From Molanna angustata (lineage: Eukaryota > Arthropoda > Insecta > Trichoptera > Molannidae): a stretch of 64,000 nucleotides of DNA. The stretch spans positions 23,282,707-23,346,706 of the forward strand of contig OY754975.1 in NCBI GenBank assembly GCA_963576475.1, read 5' to 3'. The notes under the pieces were generated by a model that searched no databases, was not told the DNA's origin, and saw nothing but the letters and a program-made list of their open reading frames with translations. Positions 22,796-33,393 of the stretch are shown one piece after another. The number at the start of each line of letters is the position of its first letter. Positions within the stretch are counted from its first letter, which is position 1. A program made the position numbers and the translations under genes.

Positions 22796-24039
22796 TCTGT
22801 ATTGTTTACATTTTGACAATATTCTATTTTAAACAGGCGTTTTTTTCTGTTTCCACCTCTGAGGTGTAAAAAAAACTAGCAAAATAAATTTAAAGGCGAC
22901 GAAGAAGAGGAGCCGATAGATGTAAAAAGGGGTCCATATCTTGATTTACTCAACACGAACGACTCTCCCGAATTTCCTTTTTTTATGTCTTAATTCAATT
23001 TAAGGCCTCGCTATGAAATAAAGTCAACCTTTTCGAAAAAATGGTTTCTTTAATGAAATTGCGACCATTAAAAATACATAAAAAGGATGTTTTTAAAATA
23101 TTTTTTTCCTCGCCAGAAAACCAGATTTGGAGAGGTGATATCTCTAGGAGTAGAACAGAGGGTGGCTGTGTGGATATAATGTTATTTATTGTTTCGAATA
23201 TCGTCATCTTTTGAAAATATGGCTGGAAAAATATGAGAATTTGGGGAGAAATCGGTTTATGCAGAACATCAAAATGATTAAAAAAAAGTTAGTAGATATT
23301 GGGTACAATTCCATGAAGAATTAATATTTAAATGCGTATTTAAGTCAATAAACACAAAATACCCATTATATGCAATACTGCTGTTCTTTTGTCATTTTAA
23401 TTCATTTCATTCAGTTTTCAGAATAGAAACAATATACCTATAAAATGAATAAATTTGACCTATCATTAAAATTATAATACGTTTTTAGAATTGAACCCAT
23501 TATTTGAATAAAACAGATTTTTAGAATTGAACCCATTATTTGAATAAAACAGATTTCATTTTCGATACATACAATTTATTTCTGAATCAATGCGTTTCAA
23601 ATATTAAAGGAAAAATAACACCATGCTAAACATTATACTATTAGATTTAAATTTGGGTTAAAACATGATCATTTTGCAATAGACGACTGATTTACCTATG
23701 ATTTTCGATGTGCATAACTTCATCTATCAAGTATATAATGTACTTACTATTTTCCTCCGATGTGATAGTTATATGAACACTATTTTATTTTTTAATTGAT
23801 CAAAATATAAATCAGGTATAATCACGCTGTTTACCTATTTGGGGTAGGCAAAGAAAATCAGGTGCCAGACTTTCTTCACTTAAATTGATCGTTTTATTCG
23901 TGGCTTTGCGTCGTCTTATACACGCTCTTAATTTATTTTTACCTCTTTTTTTCTAAATATATACGCGTAAAAGTTTGTTAGCAATTGTGTAAATATTATA
24001 TGGTCTATTTTTTCATTATCTCTTAGAATCGTTCTAGCA
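22796..24039. other. AT-rich stretch with a small tandem duplication
   Basis: No gene. It contains the 36-bp direct duplication at 23482-23553. The rest is anonymous. Confidence 0.45.
23482..23553. repeat. 36-bp tandem duplication
   Basis: Two exact consecutive copies of a 36-bp unit beginning TTTTTAGAATTGAACCCATT. The lack of divergence suggests a recent duplication. Confidence 0.9.
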
Positions 24040-24165
24040 TTTTCATTCATTCATACCATCAAGATTTTTCCCTCACAATGTGGAGCAATCAGCGGCAGTG
24101 TATGACCTAATTAAATGAAACACGATACATGCGTGTATCCACACACACACCAGTCTTGACACAAT
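24040..24165 (-). mobile_element. LINE-derived 3' repeat, decayed copy
   Basis: CATTCATTCATACCATCAAG, then CACAATGTGGAGCAATCAGC and ACACCAGTCTTGAC match 3640-3815 with an insertion of about 12 bases. Minus orientation. Confidence 0.5.
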
Positions 24166-24210
24166 GTATTTTCACAATAATTTATAATAATTTATAAAAG
24201 TTTGATAAAC

Positions 24211-24400
24211 TGCCGATCTTTGTGACTCAGGTACATATCAGAGTCAACGGTCCCGCGTTCGATACCCGGAGGAGACAAATTTTTTCACACTGTTGTCAAT
24301 CTGGATTTGTTGGACATTTTTTTTAACATCACCTTAGTCTTTTTTATGTGTCAACTTGTTGCGGGGTGCGTGTCATATTGATATAAAAGTAAAATAAAAA
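24211..24400 (+). mobile_element. tRNA-derived SINE, family 2, divergent copy
   Basis: GGTCCCGCGTTCGATACCCG is a mutated B-box region (24255-24266). Downstream CAACTTGTTGCGGGGTGCGT corresponds to the CAATTTGTTATTGGGTGCGT of 20830-21045. Confidence 0.5.
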
Positions 24401-24824
24401 TTGAAAAAAAAAATGTATAACTTCCGATTTGGTTCTCACTGCCTGCCCCAAATGTGAAAACAGCGTAACATTGCATCACTTTCTTCGGCAGGCTGTTTCC
24501 ATGTATAAATATTATAAAAATTGATAAATGTTCATAATATATTGTATACAATCTTTTAAATGTTAAATAATATATTGTAAAATTAATGTAGTGACTGCCA
24601 TTTCGGGTCCTATCTTTGGTATTATATTTCAATAAAATTTCAGAAATGTGATGTATGTTGTGTCATAAAGTTAAAAAGGGATGTGTGGTGAACTGTATAA
24701 GAATGATGAATGTTCCAGAGCAGTGGTCTCCAACATATAAACATGCTCGGACCGCATGAAAGAAAAAACACATCTTGTGGCACGGTAACGTCAATCAAAT
24801 ACACATACACGTCATACACATACA

Positions 24825-25571
24825 GCCAGGTTCATAAAAAGCAGCAAAAGGATCCTTTAGTTAAAGGTTCTTTAAAAATTTAAAGTCGCCTTTAAGTCGT
24901 TGCGTTTCATAAATAATAATGCCGCGTATTTTAGTAAAAGGCAGAAATGTCACCAAAATACCTGAATGTTGGCAATATTGCTAGCAAAATCTATGGAAAC
25001 ATAGCTCATAGCATATGTAGGTGAATCTTTCTGTTTACTACCATATAATATGTTATTTCTGTCATTGAATTGATCATTGATGTATAGGACAATGTCCTAT
25101 ACATCAATGTTCCATAAACATGTCATGTTTATGGAACAAAATCTATCAAAAAATTCTCCTTTATTATACTTTTCCATGTGGTCAATTTTTTTCCTATATA
25201 CTTTTCACTGCTGTATCACTGTACGCATCTTCTAATTAGCTCATTTTGAAAACATCATTTTTTTATATTATTTATAAAAAAATGTTTAAATAATAACAAA
25301 ACTATTGAATATTAGTAAGTAATATGCACATGATCGTCAACATTCAATTGACAATATTGACATCAACGAGAACTGACTTGAACATTTATGTCATATTGCA
25401 GCACACTCTGGTGGCAAAAAAATGAACTGCTCTTAAAGAAGACTTTAGTGACTAAAGTACGAAGACACTGGACTTAAAATTAAAGTAGACTTTAAGTGAC
25501 ATTTTGTTGTTATGAAACGCAATTTATTTTAAAGTCGACATTAAGCCTCCTTTAATTTTTATGAAACTGGC
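24825..25571. mobile_element. Inverted-repeat element (GCCAGKTTCATAAA ends)
   Basis: Left end GCCAGGTTCATAAAAAGCAG and right end (reverse complement GCCAGTTTCATAAAAATTAA) match, and TAAAGTCGCCTTTAAGTC and TTGCGTTTCATAA blocks recur in inverted order. It is inserted within the hAT element. No coding capacity. It holds the double palindrome at 25076-25138. The target duplication is unclear. Confidence 0.65.
25076..25138. repeat. Two consecutive perfect palindromes
   Basis: ATTGATGTATAGGACA (25076-25091) pairs with TGTCCTATACATCAAT (25093-25108) around one base. Immediately after, TGTTCCATAAACATG (25108-25122) pairs with CATGTTTATGGAACA (25124-25138) around one base. The two 16- and 15-bp stems have no mismatches, while the surrounding element is visibly decayed. 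Confidence 0.9.
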
Positions 25572-25719
25572 CAATAGACAGCTATCTATTTACGACTTTA
25601 CGACGTGATGTATGTAAATTAGTTGAAATGTATTTTTATTTAATTTCTAAACAAATATTTAATGTCGACAGTTTTAAAAAATACAATTCGAGATTGAACG
25701 AAATATAATGCAAAAATTT

Positions 25720-25930
25720 TATTATTTTATTTCATTTAATTTTACTTCTCAGGCAACTATGTAAAAAATTATTTAAACACGCACCCAATAACAAGTTGCA
25801 ACATTCTGGAGACTTACGAATTAAATCTTCTCACAGATGCAGACAAAAAATGTAAAAACAGTAAAAAACCGTGTATCCACCGGAAATTGAACTCGGGACC
25901 TTTGGATCAGAAGTCAGATACCTTACCAGT
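25720..25930 (-). mobile_element. tRNA-derived SINE, family 2, copy 2
   Basis: The minus strand retains more of the head: ATGACTGGTAAGGTATCTGA and CTTCTGATCCAAAGGTCCCG, resembling a tRNA-Arg(UCU) anticodon arm, then a mutated B box AGTTCAATTTCC. The body matches 20830-21045 (TTGTTATTGGGTGCGTG, GTTGCCTGAGAAGT). Tail near 25720-25740. Confidence 0.7.
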
Positions 25931-26084
25931 CATATACAAATTATTTGAATACTTTGAAGCACACTGTGCAAGTGGCGATTTTTTTTACAAAATGTTCTAT
26001 TCTTCCAACAAATCAGTATTCCAAGATTTTTGTGAGAAATATTTAAAAAAAAAAATTTTTTTCCGGGAGTTTTTTTTAACTCAG

Positions 26085-26140
26085 AACGTCGGTTCTGAAG
26101 TCAAACGATTTAACACTACGCCACAGTGGTCGATGTGTAT
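26085..26140 (-). mobile_element. Second tRNA-like SINE head, degraded
   Basis: The minus strand reads GTGGCGTAGTGTTAAATCG and TTTGACTTCAGAACCGACG, an A-box-like and anticodon-arm-like run similar to other SINE heads here. The downstream body is not matched to the known copies. Confidence 0.4.
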
Positions 26141-26312
26141 AAAAAAATCAAAGAGAAAAACATTGAACACAGAAATTATGAATAGATGCCAAATATGTGA
26201 TCGCACCAGTGAGAATTTTCTGAATCATGTAGTAGGGTGAAAGTTCTCGCGGACCGTCGATCAATTCTCGCGTACCAATGCCGGACAGCGGACCACAGGT
26301 TGAAGACCGCTG

Positions 26313-26639
26313 TTCCAGAACACGGGAGAATGTATGTATTTCCATGGTAGGTACCTAACATAGTATGAGAAAAATATCGTGTGTTTCTTTAAAATATACC
26401 GACTAAGAATATAACCTAGAACATATATTATGAAGTAAGAAAGTATTCGTCAGTAGAATTTTTGAAATATTTAAATTGAAATTACATCGTGTTCAAGATT
26501 CTGAAACATTCCCTTTTTAGATTTTGAAAATACTACAACAGAACCCTTTAATACGTATTTTGTTTTACTTTAATCAAAAAATCGGTCAACTGTTAACTGT
26601 ATATTATTAATTTGAATCTCTGAAAATAAAAACAAAGTT
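26313..26639. other. AT-rich stretch, nothing recognised
   Basis: No supported features. Confidence 0.4.
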
Positions 26640-26750
26640 CACGCATGTGTTGTGCTTCTTTTGAGAAGGTATTGCACACCCGTATATCTGTCGCTGGGTA
26701 CCCCACATTGTGAGACTATGCCGTGATGGTATGTAATTATATGTTAATTT
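26640..26750 (+). mobile_element. LINE-derived 3' repeat, plus copy
   Basis: GTATTGCACACCCGTATATC, GGTACCCCACATTGTGAGAC and CGTGATGGTATGTAAT match the same family as 40115-40215 and, inverted, 3640-3815. Confidence 0.6.
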
Positions 26751-26904
26751 TATCCAAATTTCAAAAATGGAGTATTATTTAAAAAAAAACAAATGAGGTT
26801 CCTATATCCATTTATTGACAAAATGTACCACTATAATTATTGTGAACACGAATTGTGAATTCTGAGAATATAAACAATATTATTTTTTTTATGTATGTAC
26901 AGGG

Positions 26905-27290
26905 ATGACTTTTTACCACTTGTCCGATTTCGATGATACTTTTTTCATTAGAAAGGGAATCTTTCGATTGGTCCCATTTCAATTGGGTCAAGATTTGATC
27001 ATGGGATCCATGATGAAGTCATCAAAAACTGAAAATTGAAAAATAACGATAATCCTGTTTACCACGTCGTCCAATTTCGATGATTATTTTTTCAATAGAA
27101 AGGGAATATCTTTCGATTGTGTCTCATTTCAATTTGGTCAAGATTTGATCATGGGATCCATGATGAAGTCATCAAAAACTGAAAATTGAAAAATAACGAT
27201 AATCCTGTTTACCACGTCGTCCGAATTCTATGATTCATTTTTCACTAGAAACGGATTATTTCTGGGGTGGTTCCATCTGAACTAAACCAA
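26905..27290 (+). repeat. ~145-bp repeat, 2.6 tandem units
   Basis: The phrase ACCAC(K)TGTCC-ATTTCGATGAT followed by TAGAAAGGGAAT starts units at about 26918, 27061 and 27211 (periods 143 and 150). Units 1 and 2 share TCATGGGATCCATGATGAAG and GAAAATTGAAAAATAACGAT. Unit 3 diverges after TAGAAACGG. It is probably the body of a dispersed mobile element. The class is uncertain. Confidence 0.8.
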
Positions 27291-27954
27291 GAGATTTGCC
27301 AAGATAATATTGCTACAAATATACTTAAACATCACGCCATGTGACTCGTGGTGAAGGCAGAAAGAACCAAAAGCCCCATTTTTTCTATCATGACACATTA
27401 ATTTTGTAGTCGGTTTTTCTATATGACTTTTTTTCCATCATTTTTGTTTTTATTAATATTTTCTTTTGGTCTAGTGGTCAATAAATTTAAATTGAACGGT
27501 GTCCTCATCAATATTCCATAATTCATTTCGTGTCGCCGCCTCCGAATATTATTATAAAAATAAATTTGACGAAATCCTTTCACCGCAAATAATAATGACA
27601 TATTATTGATTTTACAAAATGAAAAATTAATTAACTTCTCTTTTGACGATAGAAATAAAATAATCAAAAAAAATAGACCCGAATAATTCCGACTTTAATT
27701 GGAGAGCGGCAGCTCGTGCGTGAATTATCGCAAAGTATTTGGAGTTTCGTTTTAATTTGCGTAAATTCGATTATCTTGTTTTTATTATTCACAGTTTCAT
27801 TAAATTTATATTCTTAGTTAGAGGCGTATACATTGTGGAAATTCATCTAAAAAAATTATAGTTTTTTTCTCAACTAGTTTCGAGAACTACCGATCTCTTC
27901 TTCGGGTGGTCCCGTTGGGTCAACAGCCGCCCTTCTTCCTCATACCCATCTTAC
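27291..27954. other. AT-rich stretch, nothing recognised
   Basis: No supported features apart from the repeat edge near 27300-27420. Confidence 0.4.
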
Positions 27955-28215
27955 TTTACTTAGATTTTCGTGTGGCTTCAGTACAGGCATACTCTTCACC
28001 CATATGGGCAGAGTTCAAGATTTACAGCCTTGGTTCCAGTAGTTTTCTCAGACAGTCCACCGCCTCCGGTTTCGTCCCATGAATATCCCGGAGGAACCAT
28101 GGGGCGGGACCGTTAAATTTCCTGAGCTGGGAGTCCTGCACCATATCATTTACTGCCTGCCCGGCCCAACATTCACAATCTGGGTTTTCTCTCTTCCCCA
28201 TCTTCGGAGTAAATA
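27955..28215 (-). mobile_element. LINE 3' fragment, NPxCEC family copy 2
   Basis: The minus strand reads GKRENPDCECWAGQAVNDMV, then QLRKFNGPAPWFLRDIHGTK and PEAVDCLRKLLEPRL-stop. This corresponds to the C-terminal Cys-containing tail of a LINE polymerase ORF and to the copy at 22510-22795. 5'-truncated. Confidence 0.65.
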
Positions 28216-28225
28216 ATAACAACAG

Positions 28226-28338
28226 CGAATATTTTTATTATTGCATATGCGCAAACATTGGATTTTTTTCCCTGTCGGGAGTCAAAGATATTTTTTAACA
28301 GATTTTTAATTATCTCAATGCAATAATAAAAATATTCG
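28226..28338. mobile_element. 113-bp element with perfect 21-bp inverted ends
   Basis: Arms 28226-28246 (starting CGAATATTTTTATTATTGCA) and 28318-28338 are exact reverse complements over 21 bases. The 71-base centre is unique. It lies directly beside the LINE fragment. No target duplication is obvious. Consistent with a very small MITE. Confidence 0.7.
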
Positions 28339-28844
28339 ATTACTTACACATTGGTACAAGTAGGTAAATAAGACAAAAATGACCTTATAAGTCTGGCGCA
28401 ATTCAGGGGTGACTTCTATGCGAAAAATGCATTGTCACCTCAGATATAAGAATTGTAGCTTTCATTATTTACAAAAAACCAATTCTCTCAATAGATGGCG
28501 TTACAAAAAAATAAATAAAAAATAATAAAATTGTTGTTCATAATTTCACCCATAGATGGCTGTAGTAAAAATTCCTTATTTTCAAGGGAAAAGAATTTCA
28601 GTATTACAATATATAGAACTTTCAAAATTGAATTGATAGGGATCTCATTAAAAAAGCATAATTGGTGAACGTTGCGCAAGCGCATAAAGTGATCACGTAA
28701 ACCAGCCGATGACAGGTCGTAAGCCCTGTAGGTGCCTTGATTTCCCGGTTCTCCTACAATAAATATTCCAACTTCGTCTCTATTGAGATAATTAAAAATC
28801 TGTTAAAAAATAACAACAGCCTTGCTCCGTTCTGCTGCACTGTT
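28339..28844. other. AT-rich stretch, nothing recognised
   Basis: A small imperfect hairpin GGTGAC...GTCACC lies near 28409-28440. No gene. Confidence 0.4.
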
Positions 28845-28925
28845 TTGCTGCAATCGATGGCGGGCTTATTGCCTTATGGCAATTTCCTCCAACAAACCAA
28901 AGCAACGCGATGTCATAAATAAATT
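28845..28925 (-). mobile_element. LINE 3' end, ATTGCC hairpin family
   Basis: The hairpin ATTGCC-TTAT-GGCAAT (28868-28883) is flanked by GGCGGGCTT and CTCCAACAAACC as in the copies at 36.4 and 62.9 kb. ATAAATAAA-like tail sequence is weak here. Minus orientation. Confidence 0.65.
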
Positions 28926-29899
28926 TTTCCAATATCCAGATACAGGAAGCAAACAATATTTTAAAAGATTTTTTCTTTATGTATGAGGATATATATGTAT
29001 TTGTTTCAAGCACATGTTCATTAAAAAAATAACAGTGACCGATTCCCTATGATCCTTCACTGGAACCAGGGGTTTGAAGGAATAGAGGTTTACAGTTTTA
29101 TGCAATCGAATTAGGCATCCTTCAAATACTAGGCGGTGGTGAGTGGTGATGGAGAGTTACAGGGGCGGATACATTTGAGTTAACGGAAACATATTGATAA
29201 AGGTATTAAATAAATATTCATATAAAAAACTGAACTGACGAAAAATTGCTATTCAGTTTGGCGGGATAATATTATTATAAATATATTTTTTTTAAATAAA
29301 TAAAAAAAAACATTTATAACTATTTAAATAAATCTACGGTTTGTTTTTTTTTAATATATTTTAAATACCTGACTCTTCTATACGAGTGTATAGTCAGATA
29401 TCTCACTTTGCATGTAAAATTTTCCCAATACTTTTCGAAACGATTTCAACATCGCATTTTATTCGGATATATATCTATTAAATCCCTTCCTTTATCCTTT
29501 TAAAGTAAAACCCTTGCTACAGGTGTTCCCTATTTCCTTCTGTCACCTTTTCTGATCTATTTTCCACTTCACTTGTAATCGTCTTTTCCACACGGTCATC
29601 TACTCTCCCTACACTTCATTGCCGAAGGAATTTTAGGAAATAATTTAAATATATTTTTGATGTCATTTTTAATGCCTTCTAGGATTTTCGTTGGATCATT
29701 TTTTTTTTGATTATCTGTACATTCTACATACATTCAATATTTGTTAAAACTAATTATGTTTGTTGGACTGAGTTTAAATTATTTTTAAAAAAATTATATC
29801 GATAAAAATATTAAAGTCGATTGGTAACAGAATAGTGCCCCAGGGCTTCGCTCCAAAGAACCCCGCTATTACCACCGACTAGTTCAGTCGCTCATATTA
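28926..29899. other. AT-rich stretch, nothing recognised
   Basis: No gene or repeat supported. It ends with CCCCAGGGCTTCGC-type GC-richer sequence (29830-29890) just before the MITE. Confidence 0.4.
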
Positions 29900-30089
29900 C
29901 ACTGAAAAAAAATGTGACCACCGAACTGGCTACCTGTGTTTTTAGCCAAATCTTTGTTATCAGTAACAAAAGTTAATACATTTATGACTGTACAGTTTGG
30001 TTAAGCGCACAAAATATTTAGTAGCACAAAACGAATTTTTTTGTAGTCACTGTAGTTTGGTTAATTTTAGCATATTTTTTTTTTCAGTG
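29900..30089. mobile_element. Tc1/mariner-like MITE with TA target site
   Basis: CACTGAAAAAAAA at the left and TTTTTTTTTCAGTG at the right are flanked by TA on both sides (29898-29899 and 30090-30091), the Tc1/mariner signature. It is 190 bp long, non-coding and the best-bounded of three copies (others 1464-1686, 32626-32831). Confidence 0.75.
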
Positions 30090-30389
30090 TAGGTCCAATA
30101 TCACAATATCACAGGTAAATTGTTTTTCCTTTTTAAGCAAAGTTGCTCAATCCCAAGAAAAAAATCTAAATATTATGCAATATAATCAGAATTATAAAGA
30201 TTGCTAATATCATATGACTTTTGTCAGATCAGAAATTATGGTGAAATTAGGGAGAAAAAAGAGTTTATATAGATTTTTCTTTAAACAATGATATATGTAT
30301 TTAAGAGTAACCAGATTTCATATTATTTCATGGATTGCAATCACTAGACTATCAACGCAAGGTCGGCAATTTAAGTTTATTCCATAGAT

Positions 30390-30700
30390 ATTACCACGAC
30401 AGATGCTCAGAAGAACCTGGTACCTCTTCCGCCCATTCACAATAGTCAATCGTTTTACTCAATCTCAACACCCGTTTACAGTAAACTTTCAATATACACG
30501 AACCAGTCGCTTTTCGAACTCTTTTATTAACACAGCAGCCCGGCTGTGGAACGTTCTTCCGAACTCTGTATTTCATCCTTTTTACAACCCGGCTCTTTTT
30601 AAAACCAGAATAAATATTTTCCATAGCAGATTGCAAACCCTCCCCAATGCTACGTACTGCGCTTCTTCGGAAGATTGATTTGTCAACTTTATACAACCAT
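30390..30700 (+). mobile_element. LINE C-terminal fragment
   Basis: Reads HPFTVNFQYTRTSRFSNSFI, then TAARLWNVLPNSVFHPFYNP and FKTRINIFHSRLQ, the R-T-x-R-F-x-x-S-F...R-L-W-N-x-L-P...F-K hallmark of LINE polymerase C-termini. The frame stays open for about 90 codons and stops at 30678. No tail is evident. Confidence 0.75.
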
Positions 30701-31073
30701 ACTTTAATCAATCATAATTTATATAGCAAATTATGATAGGGTAACATGAAAATAGAAATTATGGTATATTATTTGTCGGGATTTCGAGATTTATTATTCT
30801 TCAAATTGAAAAACTAACATCAAAATAAATTGACCCAATTTTCAAAAACGGTTACTTACCGATAAAAAATACAAATTCAATGTTTTTGAAATAACAATAC
30901 TGAGGAAATTCCAATATTTAACATTAGCTATACATTGTAACAAATTACTCTTCTCGACAGATATTCCATAAAATTGGTACGTGAAATGTGACCCAGAAAG
31001 TGATCTTTATCCAAGGATAACATCTAGAGATGAATCAAGTAAAATTTACAAAAAAAATCTTTTTGTTTTTGAG
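30701..31073. other. AT-rich stretch, nothing recognised
   Basis: No supported features. Confidence 0.4.
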
Positions 31074-31745
31074 AGGGTGACTGCTGCCAACGTACCTATT
31101 TTTTCAATTTGAATTTGCATCATAACTACAAAACGAATCATTTTGAAAAAAGTAAACTAGTTAGTTTGGATATTAATTAATATTAAGAAAAATATTCCTT
31201 AATTATTTAATTATGTTCTTTATATATTCTTATAGGAAAATAATAAGCATATTAAATTTCTAAAAAACTATAAGGTAAAGCGCATTGTATTTTTTTATAT
31301 ATTAAAAAAGATCAGAATATCTGGAAAAATACGATGTAACGTTGCATTAATGCATCGGGTGAAATTAATAAACCAAAAAAACTTTTATTTCGCAATGGCT
31401 TTGAATGGAAAATAAATGTTTTTTTTAGATTTATTTACTAAACCTGAAGCATTAATGCAACGTCAAATCATATTTTTCTAGATATTTTTGTCTTCTTTAA
31501 TTAAAAAAAAATATGTTGAACTACGCCTTATATTTCAATAAAAATATAAGATAAACGTTGAAAATCGGGGTTCGCCATTATTTTTCTACATGAATTTATA
31601 TAGAAAATTATCAAGAAGTAAATATGTATTTTTCTTTATCAATACCCAAACTATCTAAATTAATTTTTCCAAAACGATTTGTTAAGAAATAATGATGGTA
31701 TATCAAATTGAAAAATATGTACGTTGTAAGCAGTCCCCCCACCCT
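31074..31745. mobile_element. Large foldback element, arms ~300 bp
   Basis: Left and right halves are imperfect reverse complements over nearly their whole length, around a centre near 31410. Outer blocks: GTGACTGCTGCCAACGTACC against GGGACTGCTTACAACGTACA. Inner blocks: GACGTTGCATTAATGC-like sequences (31340-31356 and 31450-31466) and GATATTCTGATC-like blocks. No coding capacity. Ends begin AGGGTG. Target duplication unresolved. Confidence 0.75.
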
Positions 31746-32625
31746 TAAAGTCCAAATACGAACGTGAATAAATTAATATAATATAGTAGTAGCTGGTGAG
31801 TACTTACCTACCGCAATGGTGTTTTAGATGCATAGGAAGGAATTAATTAATATTTTGAATTAGTTTATAATATATTATTTTCCCGCGCAGCCAGTATAAA
31901 TACTTGTCCATTAATTAATTAAAGTTTCGCGCCAAGTTGCTGCAACTCCGCCAGGGCCATATCCAACGTAGGTTTGAACGGTGTAGTTGCGCCGGGCATA
32001 AAGAATCATTACTCGCCAAATAAAATTAAAAGTATACTAAAAATTCAAGCTTTTTGATCGAGTACAGTTTATGAAATTCAATTGTGATTGTATATAATTA
32101 CAATTAAAACAATGACCTTTTTCATGCCATGACCATTGACCATTTCACTAACATTTAGACAAACTAGACAAACCGAACAGGCTAAAATTTTAATACCCAA
32201 GTAGACTTAAGTGAACATTCGGACAAAGAAACTTCGTATATTTTGGAGTCGAATTATTCAACGATTTACCTATAATACTTGAACAGAACAGAAAACATTC
32301 AAACGAACATCAAAATTTGGATCAAACAAAAGGGCAGAGATTATATTAAAAAATAAATTTACCACGTCCTGATATTCACATAACTACCAATAAAAAATGC
32401 AAATTAAGAAGACATATTATGAATATATACTGTCTCAGAACAGTTTTTTACATAGTGAGGCATTTAATGACAATAGTTTAATATCTGGTATATAGTGGGA
32501 AAATAATGACAAAAATGCAGTGCTCATTTTCGAAACTCGAAATGACTGGAATAATTGAATATTGTGATAAAAAAAAGAAAATAATGATTAATGGCTGTTT
32601 GGAATAAATTGTCTTATAGCCTTTG
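31746..32625. other. AT-rich stretch, nothing recognised
   Basis: No gene. A GC-richer 60 bases near 31925-31995 lack a frame. Confidence 0.4.
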
Positions 32626-32831
32626 TACTGAATAAAAGATTATGACAACTGAACTAGCTGCGTTTTAGGCAAACCTTTGTTATCAGAAGTAAAGTTTATC
32701 TATTTATGAATGTACTGTTTGGCTGTGTGCACAAAACATTTGGTTGCACAAAACCAAATGTTTTGTACTCACTATAGTTCGATTAATTTTAATATGAAAT
32801 TTTGTAACTATTAACAAAAAAAATTTCAGTG
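32626..32831. mobile_element. Tc1/mariner-like MITE, copy B
   Basis: TACTGAATAAAAGATTATGA at the left and AAATTTCAGTG at the right align with 29900-30089. It contains a perfect 15-bp stem ACAAAACATTTGGTT (32731-32745) with AACCAAATGTTTTGT (32752-32766), better preserved here than in the sister copies. Confidence 0.65.
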
Positions 32832-33339
32832 TGTGCACTTGCACTCCATAAATTAAAACATAAAATGTAATATATGAATTCAATTACTGCGATATTAAAT
32901 TTTTTCTCAATAATAGCGAGACAAATAAAGTATCGATGATCAATTTTCAAGACAATAGTGGCGCTTTTTGAATTATGGCGCTGGGATTTTTTTTTAATAG
33001 AACCGGTCCTGATAACCAGCGCAGCCGCGCAGCCCTAGCGCCTCTCCGCCTACATTTCCGCTTTGTATATATTTTATTTGCATTCGAATTTGTGCACCGC
33101 CGAAGTAATGTGATTAAGCGTTCAAGTTGCCCACACTGATGTGAGCTGGCGCTTTCTCGCCTCGCTTCGGTAGCCTACAGAGCGTAAATAGGGTTGTTTA
33201 ATTTTTCCGACCTTTTTTCTTGTCGCGACGACTCGCGTTTGCGACTGTGTCGCGCGTTATTTAATTGCACAGACTGTCGTACACTTTGGTTCCAAAGAGT
33301 GTTAAATTATGAGAATTTCAAAGCTGCCTGTTCTTTTAA
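32832..33339. other. Unassigned, partly GC-rich
   Basis: 33005-33300 is unusually GC-rich for this window (CGCAGCCGCGCAGCCCTAGC, CGCGACGACTCGCG) but has no sustained frame, TATA/Inr pair or splice site that I could support. Confidence 0.35.
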
Positions 33340-33393
33340 CACCGCCACCCGCTCAGCATACATATGGTGACTGTGTTCGGCCCCTTCACAGAA
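33340..33393 (+). repeat. Dispersed repeat (CCGCCACCCGCTCAGCATA type)
   Basis: Partner of 5437-5482 (CCCGCTCAGCATA, GGTGACTGTGTTCGGCCCCT). Same orientation. Confidence 0.5.

Larger units (their letters stand above)
24721..26312. mobile_element. hAT-type DNA element with nested insertions
   Basis: The left end CAGTGGTCTCCAAC and the right end (reverse complement CAGCGGTCTTCAACCTGTGG) match hAT terminal repeats, followed inside by CGGACCGC and GTCCGCGG motifs. Flanks TTCCAGAG (24713-24720) and TTCCAGAA (26313-26320) form an 8-bp target duplication with one mismatch, as expected for hAT. No transposase is visible. The interior is largely a second inverted-repeat element (24825-25571) and SINE remnants. 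Confidence 0.7.

Noticed and set aside
33005..33300. CpG-rich promoter
   Set aside because: GC-richer than its context, but no TATA/initiator spacing, splice donor or downstream frame could be supported.
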